DNA from: Phenylobacterium sp. J367
GTDB taxonomy: Bacteria; Pseudomonadota; Alphaproteobacteria; Caulobacterales; Caulobacteraceae
Direction of reading: 5' to 3'
Length of the DNA stretch: 64,000 nucleotides
Assembly: GCF_024699985.1 (NCBI RefSeq)
Contig: NZ_JAJONA010000001.1
Location: 2,232,001-2,296,000, forward strand
Each line of letters opens with the position of its first letter. Within the stretch, counting starts at the first letter, position 1. Shown piece by piece: positions 19,089 through 29,416 of this stretch. The notes beneath the pieces were generated by a model, which was not told where the DNA came from, made no database searches, and saw only the letters and a program-made list of their open reading frames with translations. Both the position numbers and the translations under genes were made by a program.

Positions 19089-19508
19089 ATGAACATCCGG
19101 ATCCTGCAGCCCGGCGACGAGGCCCTGCTGACGCGGGCCGTCGCCATGATCGAAGAGGCGGAGCTGACGCCCGAGGCGGCGCGCGCGCACCTGGCCGACC
19201 CGGGCCTGGTCGCCATCGCGGCGGAGGAGGCGGGGGCGGTCGCGGGCTTCGTCTACGGCTATGTCCTGCGCCGCTTCGAGGCGACGAGCCTGTTCGTCTA
19301 TTCGGTGGACGTGGACGAGCGGTTCCGCCGCCGGGGCGTGGCGCGGGCGATGATCGAGGCCGCGAAGGACCTTTGCCGCGAACGGGGCTGGGACGAGATG
19401 TTCGTCTTCACCAACCGCGGCAACCCCGCGGCTATGCGGCTCTACGCGTCGGCGGGCGGGATCGCCCCGCCGCCGGACGACGTGGTGATGTTCGACTTCG
19501 AGCCCTGA
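19089..19508 (+). CDS. GNAT acetyltransferase resembling aminoglycoside 3-N-acetyltransferase (AAC(3)-I type)
   Basis: A 139-residue GNAT protein. The sequence VLRRFEATSLFVYSVDVDER, then FRRRGVARAMIEAAKDLC and NPAAMRLYASAGG, ending in DDVVMFDFEP, matches the layout of the short AAC(3)-I family (RRRG is the acetyl-CoA loop, and the terminal FDF block is typical). The substrate is not proven. ATG 19089 is the only sensible start, with no strong ribosome site. It is divergent from the AAC(6')-like gene and convergent with lysC (12 bp apart). Confidence 0.78.
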   Translation: MNIRILQPGDEALLTRAVAMIEEAELTPEAARAHLADPGLVAIAAEEAGAVAGFVYGYVLRRFEATSLFVYSVDVDERFRRRGVARAMIEAAKDLCRERGWDEMFVFTNRGNPAAMRLYASAGGIAPPPDDVVMFDFEP

Positions 19509-19519
19509 GGCCCGGCGGC

Positions 19520-20771
19520 CTAGAGCTGGTCCAGCCCGTACGCCGCGTGGAGCGCGCGCACGGCGAGCTCGGTGTAGGCGGCGTCGATCAGGACGCTGAT
19601 CTTGATCTCGGACGTGGAGATCACCTGGATGTTCACGCCCTTGTCGGCCAGGGCCTTGAACATCGACTTGGCGACGCCCGCGTGGCTGCGCATGCCGACG
19701 CCGATCACCGAGACCTTGGCCACGTCCTCATTCACGGCCACGTCGTCGAAGCCGATCTTCGGCTGGGCGGCGCGGACGATCTCCAGCGCGCGCTGGGCGT
19801 CGCGCTTGCCGACGGTGAACTCCATGTTGGCCGTGTCCGCGGTGCGGGCATGGCTCTGGACGATCATGTCGACGTTGACGTTGGCGTCGGCCAGGGCCCC
19901 GAAGATCTCGGACGACACGCCCGGATGGTCCGGCAGGCCGAAGAGGCTGATCTTCGCTTCGTCGCGGCTGTAGGCGACCCCGCTCACGATGCGCTTTTCC
20001 ACGATCTCCTCCTCGTCGCAGACGATGGTGCCCCTGTCCGGGGGCTTCGCCCGGCTCGACGAAACTTGAAAGGACCCGCACGGGCACATTGTGCGCCATG
20101 GCGAGCTCGACCGAGCGGGTCTGCAGCACCTTGGCGCCCAGGGAGGCCATCTCCAGCATCTCCTCGTAGGAGATCTTCGAGAGGCGCCGGGCCTTGGACT
20201 CGATGCGCGGGTCGGTGGTGTAGACGCCGTCGACGTCGGTGTAGATGTCGCAGCGCTCGGCCTTCACGGCGGCGGCGATGGCCACCGCGCTGGTGTCGGA
20301 GCCGCCGCGGCCGAGCGTGGCGATGCGGCCCGAGCGGGTGACGCCCTGGAAGCCGGCGATCACCGCCACTTGGCCCTCGTCCATGGCGGCGGCCAGCTTC
20401 TCGGGCGGAATGTCGTCGATGCGCGAGCGGCCGTGGGCGTCGTCGGCGATGATCGGGATCTGCCAGCCCATCCAGGACCGCGCCGGCACGCCCATGTTGC
20501 GGAGCGTCATGGCCAGCAGGCCGGCGGTGACCTGCTCGCCGGAGGCCACGACCACGTCGTATTCGTCGTCGGAGGCGGGAAGGTTGCCGGCCGCCGGGCC
20601 CGCGCCGTCGGTCCAGGCGACGAGCTCGTTGGTCTTCCCGGCCATGGCGGAGACGACGACGGCGACCTTGTGGCCGGCCTCGACCTCGGCGTTCACGAGC
20701 CTCGCCACGCGGCGGATGCGCTCCAGGTCGGCCACCGACGTGCCGCCGAATTTCATCACCAGCCGCGACAC
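19520..20771 (-). CDS. lysC: Aspartate kinase (frameshifted)
   Basis: Aspartokinase phosphorylates aspartate, the first step to lysine, threonine and methionine. The kinase domain has [15 protein letters not shown] at the start, [13 protein letters not shown], and [15 protein letters not shown]; the C-terminus holds two ACT domains for feedback control ([17 protein letters not shown] and [15 protein letters not shown]). One extra G in the run at 20040-20044 breaks the frame between them; removing it gives [18 protein letters not shown] and a 416-residue protein. The start is GTG 20771 after a strong GAGGGGGGA. It is divergent from ubiG. Confidence 0.96.
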
Positions 20772-20881
20772 CCGCGCCGATCCCCCCTCAGAAAAGAGCG
20801 GGACCTTCTAGCGGCGCGCCAAGGGCTCCGCAACGGGGCACATTTGCTTCATTCCACGGGGCGGGAAGGGTATGACGGGGC

Positions 20882-21640
20882 ATGACTTCCTCCTCCGCCG
20901 CCCGTTCGAGCATCGATCCTGCCGAGGTCGAGCGGTTCTCGCGTATCGCCGCCGAATGGTGGGACCCCCGGGGCAAGTTCGCGCCCCTGCACAAGTTCAA
21001 CCCCGTCCGGCTGGCCTTCATCCGCGACCAGGCGCTCTACCGCTTCCAGCGGGACGGCAGCCTCCGCAGGCCGTTCGAGGGTCTGCGGCTGCTGGACATC
21101 GGCTGCGGCGGCGGCCTGCTCTCCGAGCCGATGCGCCGGCTGGGGTTCGAGGTCACGGCGGTGGACGCGTCCGAGCGCAACATCGGCACGGCCAGCGCCC
21201 ACGCCGCCGAGCAGGGGCTCGACATCGACTACCGCTGTTCCACCGCCGAGGCCCTGCTGGAGGCCGGCGAGCCGCCCTTCGACGTGATCCTCAACATGGA
21301 GGTGATCGAGCACGTGGCCGATCCGGGCGAATACCTGCGGAGCTGCGCCCGCCTGCTGAAGCCCGGCGGGCTGATGATCGTCGCCACCCTGAACCGCACG
21401 GCGAAGGCGTTCGCCCTGGCGGTGGTCGGGGCCGAGTACGTGCTGCGCTGGCTGCCGGCCGGCACCCACGACTGGCGGAAGTTCCTGAAGCCGGAGGAAC
21501 TGACCGGTTTCCTGGCCGGCGAGCCGGTGACGATCGACGGCCCGTTCGGCGTCGCCTACAGCCCGATCACCGGCCGCTGGAGCCAATCCGCGGACACGGA
21601 CGTGAACTACATGATGACGGTGGTACGCGACGCCGCTTAA
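20882..21640 (+). CDS. ubiG: Ubiquinone biosynthesis O-methyltransferase
   Basis: UbiG carries out both O-methylations in ubiquinone synthesis using S-adenosylmethionine. The 252-residue protein has the family N-terminus ([32 protein letters not shown]), motif [31 protein letters not shown], and the C-terminal membrane-interacting region [14 protein letters not shown]. Length is normal. It is divergent from lysC with a 110-bp gap. Confidence 0.97.
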   Translation: MTSSSAARSSIDPAEVERFSRIAAEWWDPRGKFAPLHKFNPVRLAFIRDQALYRFQRDGSLRRPFEGLRLLDIGCGGGLLSEPMRRLGFEVTAVDASERNIGTASAHAAEQGLDIDYRCSTAEALLEAGEPPFDVILNMEVIEHVADPGEYLRSCARLLKPGGLMIVATLNRTAKAFALAVVGAEYVLRWLPAGTHDWRKFLKPEELTGFLAGEPVTIDGPFGVAYSPITGRWSQSADTDVNYMMTVVRDAA

Positions 21641-21681
21641 AGAGGGGCGACTGGCGCGGGGGGCGCCGAGATGAGGTTCGA

Positions 21682-22485
21682 ATGGCTTCGCTTCGCGTGC
21701 TCAGCCACGCCTTCCGCGCCTGGCGACGGAACCTGCGCTGGGCCAAGCACGAGCCCGAGACGCCCTACCTCGCCGACCTGCTCTCGGACGCGCCGGTCTG
21801 CCTGCACGTGGGGGCCAGCGACGGGCGCCACACCTATGTGATGACCCAGGTGGCCCCGAAGGCCCGCATCCACGCCTTCGAGCCCAGCGCCTTCACCTTC
21901 GAGGTCCTGAAGCTCTGCATGGCCTGGCACGGCATCAAGGACCAGGTGACGCCGGTGCACGCCGCCGTCGCCGAGAAGCCGGGCGAACTGCTGCTGGTCA
22001 CCCCGAAGAAGATGTCGGGCCGCATGGGCCGGGCCTACGCCTTCGTCGCCGAGAGCGCGCCGGAGGGCGCGGCCCGCCCGGACCTGCAGGACAAGGGCGC
22101 CGACCTGCAGCCGACGCCGGTGGTCACCCTCGACGGCTACTGCGCCGAGCACGGGATCGGCCATGTGGACTTCATCCGCATGGACATCGAGGGCGCCGAA
22201 CTCCGCGCGCTGGAGGGCGCGGCGGGCATTCTCGACCGCGACCGGCCGCACGTGCTGATCGAGATCCACCCGACCATGCTCCAGGCCCGCTTCGGCGGTT
22301 CGGCCGAGGCGGTGGTGGCGCTGTTCCGCAACCGCGGCTACCGGATGTTCGCGCTGAACGGCGACCGGCTGGAGGAGCGGACCGAGGTGGTCCCCGACCT
22401 CCCCTGGAAGGACTATTTCTTCATCCACCCGACCCGGGCGGCGAAATTGCCCGACGGAGTCTTCAAGGCGCGGATGGCGGCGTAA
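21682..22485 (+). CDS. FkbM family methyltransferase
   Basis: A 267-residue S-adenosylmethionine-dependent methyltransferase of the FkbM family. Key parts are VCLHVGASDGRHTYVMTQ (motif I), IHAFEPSAFTFEVL, and the FkbM hallmark FIRMDIEGAELRALEGA followed by VLIEIHP. Family members methylate hydroxyls on sugars, lipids or natural products; the acceptor here is unknown. ATG 21682 lies 41 bp after ubiG on the same strand, so the genes may be co-transcribed. Confidence 0.88.
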   Translation: MASLRVLSHAFRAWRRNLRWAKHEPETPYLADLLSDAPVCLHVGASDGRHTYVMTQVAPKARIHAFEPSAFTFEVLKLCMAWHGIKDQVTPVHAAVAEKPGELLLVTPKKMSGRMGRAYAFVAESAPEGAARPDLQDKGADLQPTPVVTLDGYCAEHGIGHVDFIRMDIEGAELRALEGAAGILDRDRPHVLIEIHPTMLQARFGGSAEAVVALFRNRGYRMFALNGDRLEERTEVVPDLPWKDYFFIHPTRAAKLPDGVFKARMAA

Positions 22486-22635
22486 CGGGCGTCACAGACA
22501 CACTTCGCAACTAAGCCATCATTTCAAGCGCTGCCGGGGCGAACCAAGCCTTGAAAGCCGCGTTTGCGTCCTCAGGTGAAGTTGGCCGAGGAGGTTGGGC
22601 AGGTGCTGCGGAAACGGCCGAAAGGTGTGCTGGCG

Positions 22636-23547
22636 ATGGGGTGGGCGTGCATCGAGTGCGCCGCCACGGGCCGTACCGAACATGCGCCGACCTCGGCCGA
22701 CTATCCCGACACCGTGATCCGCCGGACCAGCCTCATCGCCGGCGGCGGCCACGGCTGGAAGATCTCCGCCCTCGAAACCCCGCGCGAGACCCCCGCCCCC
22801 TGGCGGATCGTGGTGATCACCGGCGCGCCGTCCTGGGCCGAGTACTGGGCCGAGACGCTGGCCGCCCTGCCGCAGGACCGCGAGATGATTGTCGTCGACC
22901 GGCCGGGCTATGCCGCCTCCGAGCCGGCGCACGCGGTCACCGATATCCGCACTCAGGCCGAGGCGCTGATGCCGCTCCTGCGCGCCCAGCCGGGCCAGAA
23001 GGTGCTGCTGGTCGGCCAGAGCTACGGCGCGGCGATCGCCACCCTGATGGCCGAGGCCGATCCCGGCCGGGTCGACGGCCTCGTGCTGCTCTCCGGCTTC
23101 TTCGGCGAGACGGGTCCGACGGCCCGCTGGCTGCTCGACACCGGCGCCAAGGCGCTGAAGGTGATCCCGCGCGACCTGCGCCATGCGGTGATGGAAGCCT
23201 CGGGCCAGCGCCCGCAGCTGAAGCATGCGCGCCGGGCGCTGGAGCGGCTGAAGGTGCCGGTCCACATGATCCACGGCGACAAGGACGACTTCGCTCCGAT
23301 CGAGGTCGCCGAGCGCCTGGCCCGCGAGGTGCGCTCGCGCCGGCCGATCAACTTCATCCGCACGGCGGGCGCCAACCACTTCCTGAACGACGGCCCGGCG
23401 GAGCAGCTGGTGGCGGCGCTGGAGGCCTGCATCCCGCAGAAGCAGGCCTGGACCTTCCGCCTGCCGCGACTGCCCCAGATGCGCTTCCCGCGGCCGCAGG
23501 GCTTCAGCCTGCCGCAGGGCGCGCCGGCCGGTCCGCAGACCGCCTAG
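22636..23547 (+). CDS. Alpha/beta hydrolase
   Basis: A 303-residue soluble alpha/beta hydrolase: VVITGAPSWAEYWAETLAA near the oxyanion strand, IVVDRPGYAASEPA, the nucleophile elbow LLVGQSYGAAIA (serine), the acid region VHMIHGDKDDFAP, and a late histidine in AGANHFLND. It has no signal peptide, and the substrate is unknown. ATG 22636 was chosen because AAAGGTG lies upstream; an earlier TTG at 22564 would add 24 residues without family character. Its stop directly abuts the stop of the convergent chromate transporter gene. Confidence 0.85.
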   Translation: MGWACIECAATGRTEHAPTSADYPDTVIRRTSLIAGGGHGWKISALETPRETPAPWRIVVITGAPSWAEYWAETLAALPQDREMIVVDRPGYAASEPAHAVTDIRTQAEALMPLLRAQPGQKVLLVGQSYGAAIATLMAEADPGRVDGLVLLSGFFGETGPTARWLLDTGAKALKVIPRDLRHAVMEASGQRPQLKHARRALERLKVPVHMIHGDKDDFAPIEVAERLAREVRSRRPINFIRTAGANHFLNDGPAEQLVAALEACIPQKQAWTFRLPRLPQMRFPRPQGFSLPQGAPAGPQTA

Positions 23548-24778
23548 TCAGCCGAAGACGCCCGTCGCCGCCGCGAAGCCGATCACCACCAGCCAGGGCG
23601 GCAGGCGGGCGACCGTCAGGAAGACGAAGGCGGCGGCGAGCAAGGCGCCGTCGCTCCAGCGGACGATCGCATGGCTGAGCACCGGGTCCCACAGCGCGGC
23701 GGCCAGCAGACCGACCACGACGGCGTTGACCCCGGCCAGCGCGCCACGCGCCCCCGGCAGGCGGCGCAGGTCCTCCCAGAACGGCAGGACGCCCAGGACC
23801 AGCAGCAGGCTCGGCGTGAAGATCGCCACGATGGCCACGAGGCCGCCCAGCCAGCCGCCCGGCGCCACCTGCTGGGCCGCGCCGACGAAGCCCGCGAAGC
23901 TGAACAGCGGGCCGGGCAGGGCCTGCACCGCGCCGTAGCCGGCCAGGAAGGTGTCCGGGTCGAGCCAGCCGCGGCCGACGATCTCGCTCTCCAGCAGCGG
24001 CAGGACCACGTGGCCGCCGCCGAACACGAGCGCGCCGGTGCGGTAGAAGACGCTGGCCAGGCCGAGCGTCGGGCTGCCCAGGACCTGGGCCAGGAAGGGC
24101 AGGGCGGCGAGCAGGAAGGCGAAGACCGCGATGGCTCCGGCGGCGAGCCTGAGATCGCGCGGTCCGGCGTGCGGGGGGCTCGGGCGCCGCGTCCGTCTCG
24201 GGCTTGAGGAAGGCCCAACCGAAGGCCCCGCCGGCCAGCAGGGCGCAGATCTGGGCCACGGGGCCGCCGGAGAGGATCAGGCCGGCTGTCGCCCCGATCG
24301 CCATGCCGGCGCGGATCGGCCCCACCGCCAGGCTGCGGGCCATGGCGAAGAGGGCCTGCAGCACGACGGCCGCGGCGGCGATCTTCAGGCCGTGCAGCCA
24401 TCCCGTCCCGAAGGAGCCCGAGATCACCGGGGCGGCGTAGGCCAGGAGGATCATCGCCGTGGCGGCCGGCAGGGTGAAGCCGAGCCAGGCGAGCAGCGCG
24501 CCCGGCAGACCGGCGCGGCGCAGGCCGATCGCCATGCCCATCTGGCTCGACGCCGGACCCGGCAGGAACTGGCAGAGGGCGAGCAGGTCGGCGAAGGCGG
24601 CGTCGGAGAGCCAGCCTCGTTTCTCGACGAACTCCCGGCGGAAATAGCCGATGTGGGCGACCGGCCCGCCGAACGCGGTCAGGCCCTGGTGGAGGAAGGC
24701 GAGGAACACCTCCAAAGGGGCGCTCGCCGGGGCGCCGCGCGCCGGCTCGGTCTCGTCCTTCACCTGATCGGCGGTCAT
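23548..24778 (-). CDS. chrA: Chromate transporter, two-domain ChrA (frameshifted)
   Basis: ChrA is an inner-membrane CHR-family protein that expels chromate. The repaired 409-residue protein carries two homologous halves: EVFLAFLHQGLTAFGGPVAH with LCQFLPGPASSQMG in the first, and VFGGGHVVLPLLE with GAVQALPGPLFSFAGFVG in the second (PGP motifs in both). One extra G in the run at 24173-24178 breaks the frame in the linker; removing it gives EPPHAGPRDLRLAAG and a continuous protein. ATG 24778. No ChrB-like regulator is next to it, so the real substrate might differ. Confidence 0.9.
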
Positions 24779-24915
24779 CAGGGTCCAGTCATGCGGAGCC
24801 GCGGGCCGCCTGTCGAGCCCCCTTCGAAAAGCCTTGGCCCGCGCATCTGAACGGCGATAAGGCTTTGCCCGACAAGGGCCGCGACGAGAGCGGCCGGCAT
24901 CAGGGGAGATCCGCC

Positions 24916-26001
24916 ATGAAGGCCGCTGTTCTGCGTGAAGTCCGTCAACCGCTCTCGATCGAGGACGTGCAGATCAACAAGCCGGGCCCGCACGAGGTGC
25001 TGATCCGCACCGCCGCGGCCGGGGTCTGCCACTCGGACCTGCACTTCATCGAAGGCTCCTATCCGCACCCGCTGCCGGCCGTGCTGGGCCACGAGAGCGC
25101 CGGCGTCGTCGAGGCGGTGGGCTCCGAGGTGCGCACGGTGAAGCCGGGCGACCACGTGATCACCTGCCTGTCGGCCTTCTGCGGCCACTGCAACCACTGC
25201 CTGACCGGCCACATGGCCCGCTGCGTCTCGCCGGAGACCAAGCGCGGGCCGGACGACGAGCCGCGCCTCACCAGCGCCAAGGGCCCGATCGTCCAGTACC
25301 TGAACCTGTCCTCGTTCGCCGAGCAGATGCTGATCCACGAGCACGCCTGCGTGGCGGTCCGCAAGGACATGCCGCTGGACCGCGCGGCGCTGATCGGCTG
25401 CTCGGTGATGACCGGGGTCGGCGCGGTGATGCACACCTCCAACGTCCGGCCGGGCGACACCGTCGCCGTGATCGGTTGCGGCGGCGTGGGCCTCTCGGCG
25501 ATCAACGGGGCGGCGATCGCCGGCGCGGGCCGGATCATCGCCGTCGACGTGGTGGCCGGTAAGGAGAACTTCGCCCGGGCGTTCGGCGCGACGGACTTCG
25601 TCAACGCCGCCGAGGTCGACCCGGTGAAGACCATCATCGAGATGACCAAGGGCGGCGTCGACCACAGCTTCGAGGCCCTGGGCATGGTGAAGACCGCCGA
25701 GCAGGCGTTCAACATGCTGGGCCGCGGCGGCACCGCCAACATCATCGGCATGATCCCGGTCGGCCAGTCGATCAGCCTGATGGGCGCGGCCTTCTTGGGC
25801 GAGAAGCGCATCCAGGGCTCGCTGATGGGCTCGAACCGCTTCCCCGTCGACATGCCGCGGCTGTGCGACATGTACATGGCCGGCAAGCTGAAGCTGGACG
25901 ACATGATCTCGCGCCGGCTGAAGCTCGAGCAGGTCAACGAGGCCTTCGAGGAGATGAAGACCGGCTCCATCGCCCGCTCTGTGATCGTCTTCGACGCCTG
26001 A
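24916..26001 (+). CDS. Zinc-dependent alcohol dehydrogenase
   Basis: A 361-residue medium-chain dehydrogenase. Catalytic zinc ligands are visible in GVCHSDLHF (Cys, about residue 38), LGHESAG (His and Glu), and a later cysteine in LIGCSVMTGVGAV. The structural zinc lobe has four cysteines in CGHCNHCLTGHMARC. The nucleotide fold follows with VAVIGCGGVGLSAINGA and an aspartate in IIAVDV, which favours NAD over NADP. It resembles class III or NDMA-dependent types; the substrate is open. ATG 24916 follows AGGGGAG. Confidence 0.93.
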   Translation: MKAAVLREVRQPLSIEDVQINKPGPHEVLIRTAAAGVCHSDLHFIEGSYPHPLPAVLGHESAGVVEAVGSEVRTVKPGDHVITCLSAFCGHCNHCLTGHMARCVSPETKRGPDDEPRLTSAKGPIVQYLNLSSFAEQMLIHEHACVAVRKDMPLDRAALIGCSVMTGVGAVMHTSNVRPGDTVAVIGCGGVGLSAINGAAIAGAGRIIAVDVVAGKENFARAFGATDFVNAAEVDPVKTIIEMTKGGVDHSFEALGMVKTAEQAFNMLGRGGTANIIGMIPVGQSISLMGAAFLGEKRIQGSLMGSNRFPVDMPRLCDMYMAGKLKLDDMISRRLKLEQVNEAFEEMKTGSIARSVIVFDA

Positions 26002-26115
26002 TCGCTTCGATCTGTCGGCCGGCCGACAGAGCGTTGCGCCGGCGCCCAAGGACAGTGACCCTCGCTTAACGGTTGTGCGCTTCAATGATGCGCGCAACTC
26101 GTGGGCGGGGCGGCT

Positions 26116-26607
26116 ATGAGCGGATCACTGCGGATACGACGGGAAACCGTCGGGGCGGAGGCCTCGGGCGGTCCTCCCCCGAGCGAGTATCTCGAGCGTC
26201 TGGTCAAGCTGATCCCGACGGAGATCATCGGCCTCTACCTCGGCGGCAAGGCCGCGATCCAGACGCGCTACATGGACTTCCATGCGCCGAAGCCGGACGG
26301 CACGCTCGTGCCGCCGCAGCAGCTTGGGCCGAACGAGGACGTGGCCTGGGTCGGCTGGACGGCGATCTGCTTCTTCGCCCTGCTGGCCGTGCGCTCCTGG
26401 GCGACCAAGTCCCACGACCGGCCCCAGTGGGGCGCGGTGCTGATCGCCGCGGTGTCCTTCCTGATCTGGGTCTATTCGTTCGGCGACGTCTTCCACCTGG
26501 TGTGGGGGATCTGGGACCCGCTGCCGGCCACCCTGCTGGTGCTGGTTTGGACCTTCGCCGTGCCGATCTTCTACAAGGGCGACGAGACCCGGCCGGCCGC
26601 CGCCTAG
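26116..26607 (+). CDS. Hypothetical inner-membrane protein with three membrane segments
   Basis: A 163-residue protein that I do not recognise. About 30 polar residues precede YLERLVKLIPTEIIGLYLGG, an amphipathic or re-entrant helix. Three hydrophobic segments follow: VAWVGWTAICFFALLAVRSW, WGAVLIAAVSFLIWVYSFG and LPATLLVLVWTFAVPIFY. The start ATG 26116 follows a GGGCGGGGCGG stretch. It stands alone between an alcohol dehydrogenase and a convergent methyltransferase, with nothing nearby to hint at its role. Confidence 0.7.
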   Translation: MSGSLRIRRETVGAEASGGPPPSEYLERLVKLIPTEIIGLYLGGKAAIQTRYMDFHAPKPDGTLVPPQQLGPNEDVAWVGWTAICFFALLAVRSWATKSHDRPQWGAVLIAAVSFLIWVYSFGDVFHLVWGIWDPLPATLLVLVWTFAVPIFYKGDETRPAAA

Positions 26608-26677
26608 GCGCCTGACGCGCCTGGCCACTTGATTGCGCGCGTCGGGCGGCGAACCGCTTCACACTTCGCCTGAGGCG

Positions 26678-27484
26678 CTAGCCGCTCTTCGGCGTCATCA
26701 CGAGCCAGGGCGTCGGCCCGGTGCGGAACTCCCACACGGCCAGCAGGTGGTCGAGGTGGCCGAGTTCGCGGATCCAGGGCGGCAGGGTCTGCGGCCGGCC
26801 GCCATGGTCGACCACCAGCACCTCGTGGGTGGGCGAGAAGCGGTCGATGAGCCGCTGGCGCACGCCGGGCCTGTGTCCCTCGTGGGTCTCGACGATCACC
26901 CGCATGTGGGCGAGCGCCGGCGCGCGGTCCGGCAGGAGCAGCTCGTCCTCGGCGCCCTCGACGTCCATGATCACCAGGGCGCGGCGGCCGGCGAAGGCCT
27001 GGAAGTCCTCGGGCGCGAACGTCGCGCCGATCACCACCTGCGCCTCGACGCCATTGTCCCGGGCGTTGAGGGCGCAGGCCGCGCGGGCGTCCGCGGAGGT
27101 GTCGAAGGCATGGACGGTGACGCCGGGCATCAGCCGGGCGAGGCCCACCGCGTAGTAGCCCTCCGCGCAGCCCACATCGATCACGCAGTCCAGGTCCTGG
27201 GCCGCGAAGCGCAGGAGGTGGGGGTGCAGCTCGGTCTCGTAGGTGCCGAGCAGCCGGGGCATCATCGCGCCCTCGGTGGCGCGGGTGGCGTAGTGCAGGC
27301 CGGCGAAGGGGCCGAGCTGCACCACATTGTGCTCGTGGACGGCGTAGGTGTTGGCGAGCAGGCGCGAGCGCCAGCGCGCAAGGAAGTGGAGGATGTTCTC
27401 CATCTCCTTGATGGTCGCCGGTTCGCTCAGCTCGCTGACCATCCGGCGCAGGTGCTCGCCGGCGGCTTCCGTGTAACTGGGCAT
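26678..27484 (-). CDS. Class I SAM-dependent methyltransferase, FkbM-like
   Basis: A 268-residue protein. Residues from about 85 form the SAM-binding fold: DCVIDVGCAEGYYAVGLARL (motif I), VTVHAFDTSADARAACALN, and VIMDVEGAEDELL, the acidic EGAE block typical of FkbM relatives. The N-terminal 80 residues are helical (MENILHFLARWRSRLLANTY) and may bind the acceptor. The acceptor is unknown. ATG 27484 follows GGAAGG; a longer frame to 27541 has no ribosome site. It may share a promoter region with the M23 peptidase gene upstream on the same strand. Confidence 0.8.
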   Translation of the reverse strand: MPSYTEAAGEHLRRMVSELSEPATIKEMENILHFLARWRSRLLANTYAVHEHNVVQLGPFAGLHYATRATEGAMMPRLLGTYETELHPHLLRFAAQDLDCVIDVGCAEGYYAVGLARLMPGVTVHAFDTSADARAACALNARDNGVEAQVVIGATFAPEDFQAFAGRRALVIMDVEGAEDELLLPDRAPALAHMRVIVETHEGHRPGVRQRLIDRFSPTHEVLVVDHGGRPQTLPPWIRELGHLDHLLAVWEFRTGPTPWLVMTPKSG

Positions 27485-27554
27485 GGACAGCCTTCCGCGG
27501 ACGGAACGGCCATCCTCGCGCACCGCGCGCGCGGTCAGCAAATCACGTGAAAGT

Positions 27555-28902
27555 TCAGTGACGGAGCTTGTTCTGGACGGCCGAGGCGTCGGCCAGCTGG
27601 CGGGTATCCGCGCCGCGGGCCAGCAGGCCGTCGATGCGCGCCTTGTTGGCCTTGAAGCGCGCGAGTTCGGCGCCGGCCAGGATCGTGCCCTGGGGCACCT
27701 TGGCGCCCACCGGATTGACCCGCTTGCCGTTCAGCCAGACCTCGTAGTGCAGGTGGGGGGCCGGTGGAGAGGCCAGTGGTGCCCACATAGCCCACGACCT
27801 GGCCCTGGCGGACGCGGACGCCCGGCCTGACGCCCTTGGCGTAGCGCGAGAGGTGGGCGTACCCGGTGGACCATCCGCCGGTGTGCTGGATCTGCAGCCA
27901 GTTGCCATAGCCGCCCCAGCGGCTGGCCTTCGAGACCACCCCGTCGCCGGCGGCGATGATCGGCGTGCCGTGGCCGGCCCCGAAGTCGACGCCCTGGTGG
28001 GCGCGGGCATAGCCCAGCACCGGGTGGCGGCGCAGGCCGAAGCGCGAGGTCATCCGCGCCCCGTCGACCGGCGTGCGGAGCAGGAAGCCTTTGATGTTCT
28101 TGCCGCTCTCGTCGAAATACTCGGCGTCGCCGGGGCTGCGCTCGAAGCGGTAGAACCGCACGCCCTTGATCTCGGCGTACTCCAGCTCGCCGGTCTCGAT
28201 GGTCCGGCCGCTCTCGGTGACCTGGCGGCCGAACACCAGCTTGAACTCGTCGCCCGCCTTGATGTCGCGCTGGAAGTCCAGCTTGTGGGCGAACAGCTTG
28301 ACCACCTGGGCGGTGATGGCGGGCGTGGCGCCGAGCTGGGCGGCGCTCTCGTAGAGCGAGCCGTGGATCTCGCCGTCGGCGACGGTGGTCTCGGCGCGGA
28401 TCTCCTCGTCCAGCTCGCGCAGGCGCAGCGCGCCGTCGAAGGTGCGCGACAGCGTGAGCGTGCTGGCTGGGCCGGTGCGCATGGACAGGCCGATCAGCCG
28501 GGCCGGGCCGCGCTCGGCGCGGGGCTGGGCCAGGGCCGCGTCGAAGGCCAGGCCTGCGCGGATGCGGGTGGTGTCCATCACCTGGGCCAGGGCCTGGACG
28601 GCGCGCTGGGCCTCGTCCGGGGCGACGCCGGCGCGCTGCATGGCGCCTTCCAGGGTTTCGCCGCGGCGGACCTTGACCTCGACGTTCTGCGGGCGGTCGA
28701 AGCCGGGCTGGGCCTCGGCGCGGGTGAAGGCGGTGTGCTGGAGCGCGAGGACCGCGGACGGGCTGAGCGGCGGGGCCGCCTCAGAGCGCGAGGGACCGTC
28801 CATGACCTTCCAGGCGACGAACAGCGCCATGACCGCCGCCGTGCCCGCCGCCATCTGCGGCGCGATCCGGAAGGACGCCTTCCGCGGGTCGAATTCGTGC
28901 AT
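27555..28902 (-). CDS. M23 (LytM) peptidoglycan endopeptidase (frameshifted)
   Basis: A 448-residue cell-wall peptidase anchored by one N-terminal membrane segment (AAGTAAVMALFVAWKVM). Residues about 75-240 form a regulatory region with a LysM/OapA-like part (VKVRRGETLEGAMQRAG). The C-terminal M23 domain carries the zinc ligands in HQGVDFGAGHGTPI (HxxxD) and HLHYEVWLNG (HxH). One extra G in the run at 27755-27760 breaks the frame just before the second site; removing it turns STGPPPALRG into STGPHLHYEVW. ATG 28902 (or GTG 28905) after GGGGGCG. Confidence 0.92.
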
Positions 28903-29019
28903 CACGCCCCCGTACTAAGCGATGCACGGTTAAGGCATCGCCACTGTCGCCGCCTCCCCAGGCGGCCAGGAAGATGACCGAGTTCGGCGCGGAGCGCCCC
29001 CGGTCCTTTTGTCACGCGC

Positions 29020-29371
29020 CTAAAGCAGGCCCAGAACCAGTTCCGCAGGCCGGCACAGAGCCGCGCCCTTGGGGGGTGACGACGATAGGTCGATTCACCA
29101 GCTTCGGCTCGAGGATCATCGCCGCGATCAGGGCCTCGTCCGAGGCGGCCGGGTCCGTGAGGCCCAGCTCGTCGGCGTTGGTGCCGTTGACGCGCAGGAT
29201 GTCGTGGGCCGAGGCGCCCATCGTCCGGAGCAGGTCGGTGAGCTGGTCCCGCGTCCAGCCCTGCTTCAGATATTCCACCACCGTGGGCTCGATCCCCTTC
29301 TCCCGCAGGAGGGCCAGGGTGTTGCGCGAGGTCCCGCAGGCGGGGTTGTGGTAGATCACGACGTCGCTCAT
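29020..29371 (-). CDS. arsC: Arsenate reductase, glutaredoxin-dependent type (frameshifted near the end)
   Basis: A 116-residue ArsC. The catalytic cysteine sits in YHNPACGTSRNTLALL, and the arsenate-binding arginine in LVNRPIVVTPQG. One extra G in the run at 29071-29076 alters only the tail; removing it gives TPKGARLCRPAELVLGLL and a TAG at 29020, the usual ending. ArsC reduces arsenate to arsenite with glutathione and glutaredoxin. No arsenite pump or ArsR lies in the window, so it may be a housekeeping ArsC/YffB relative. Confidence 0.9.
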
Positions 29372-29416
29372 CGGCGGAGAGGTTTAGCCAAAGCCGCCGC
29401 GTTCACCAAGCCGCGA

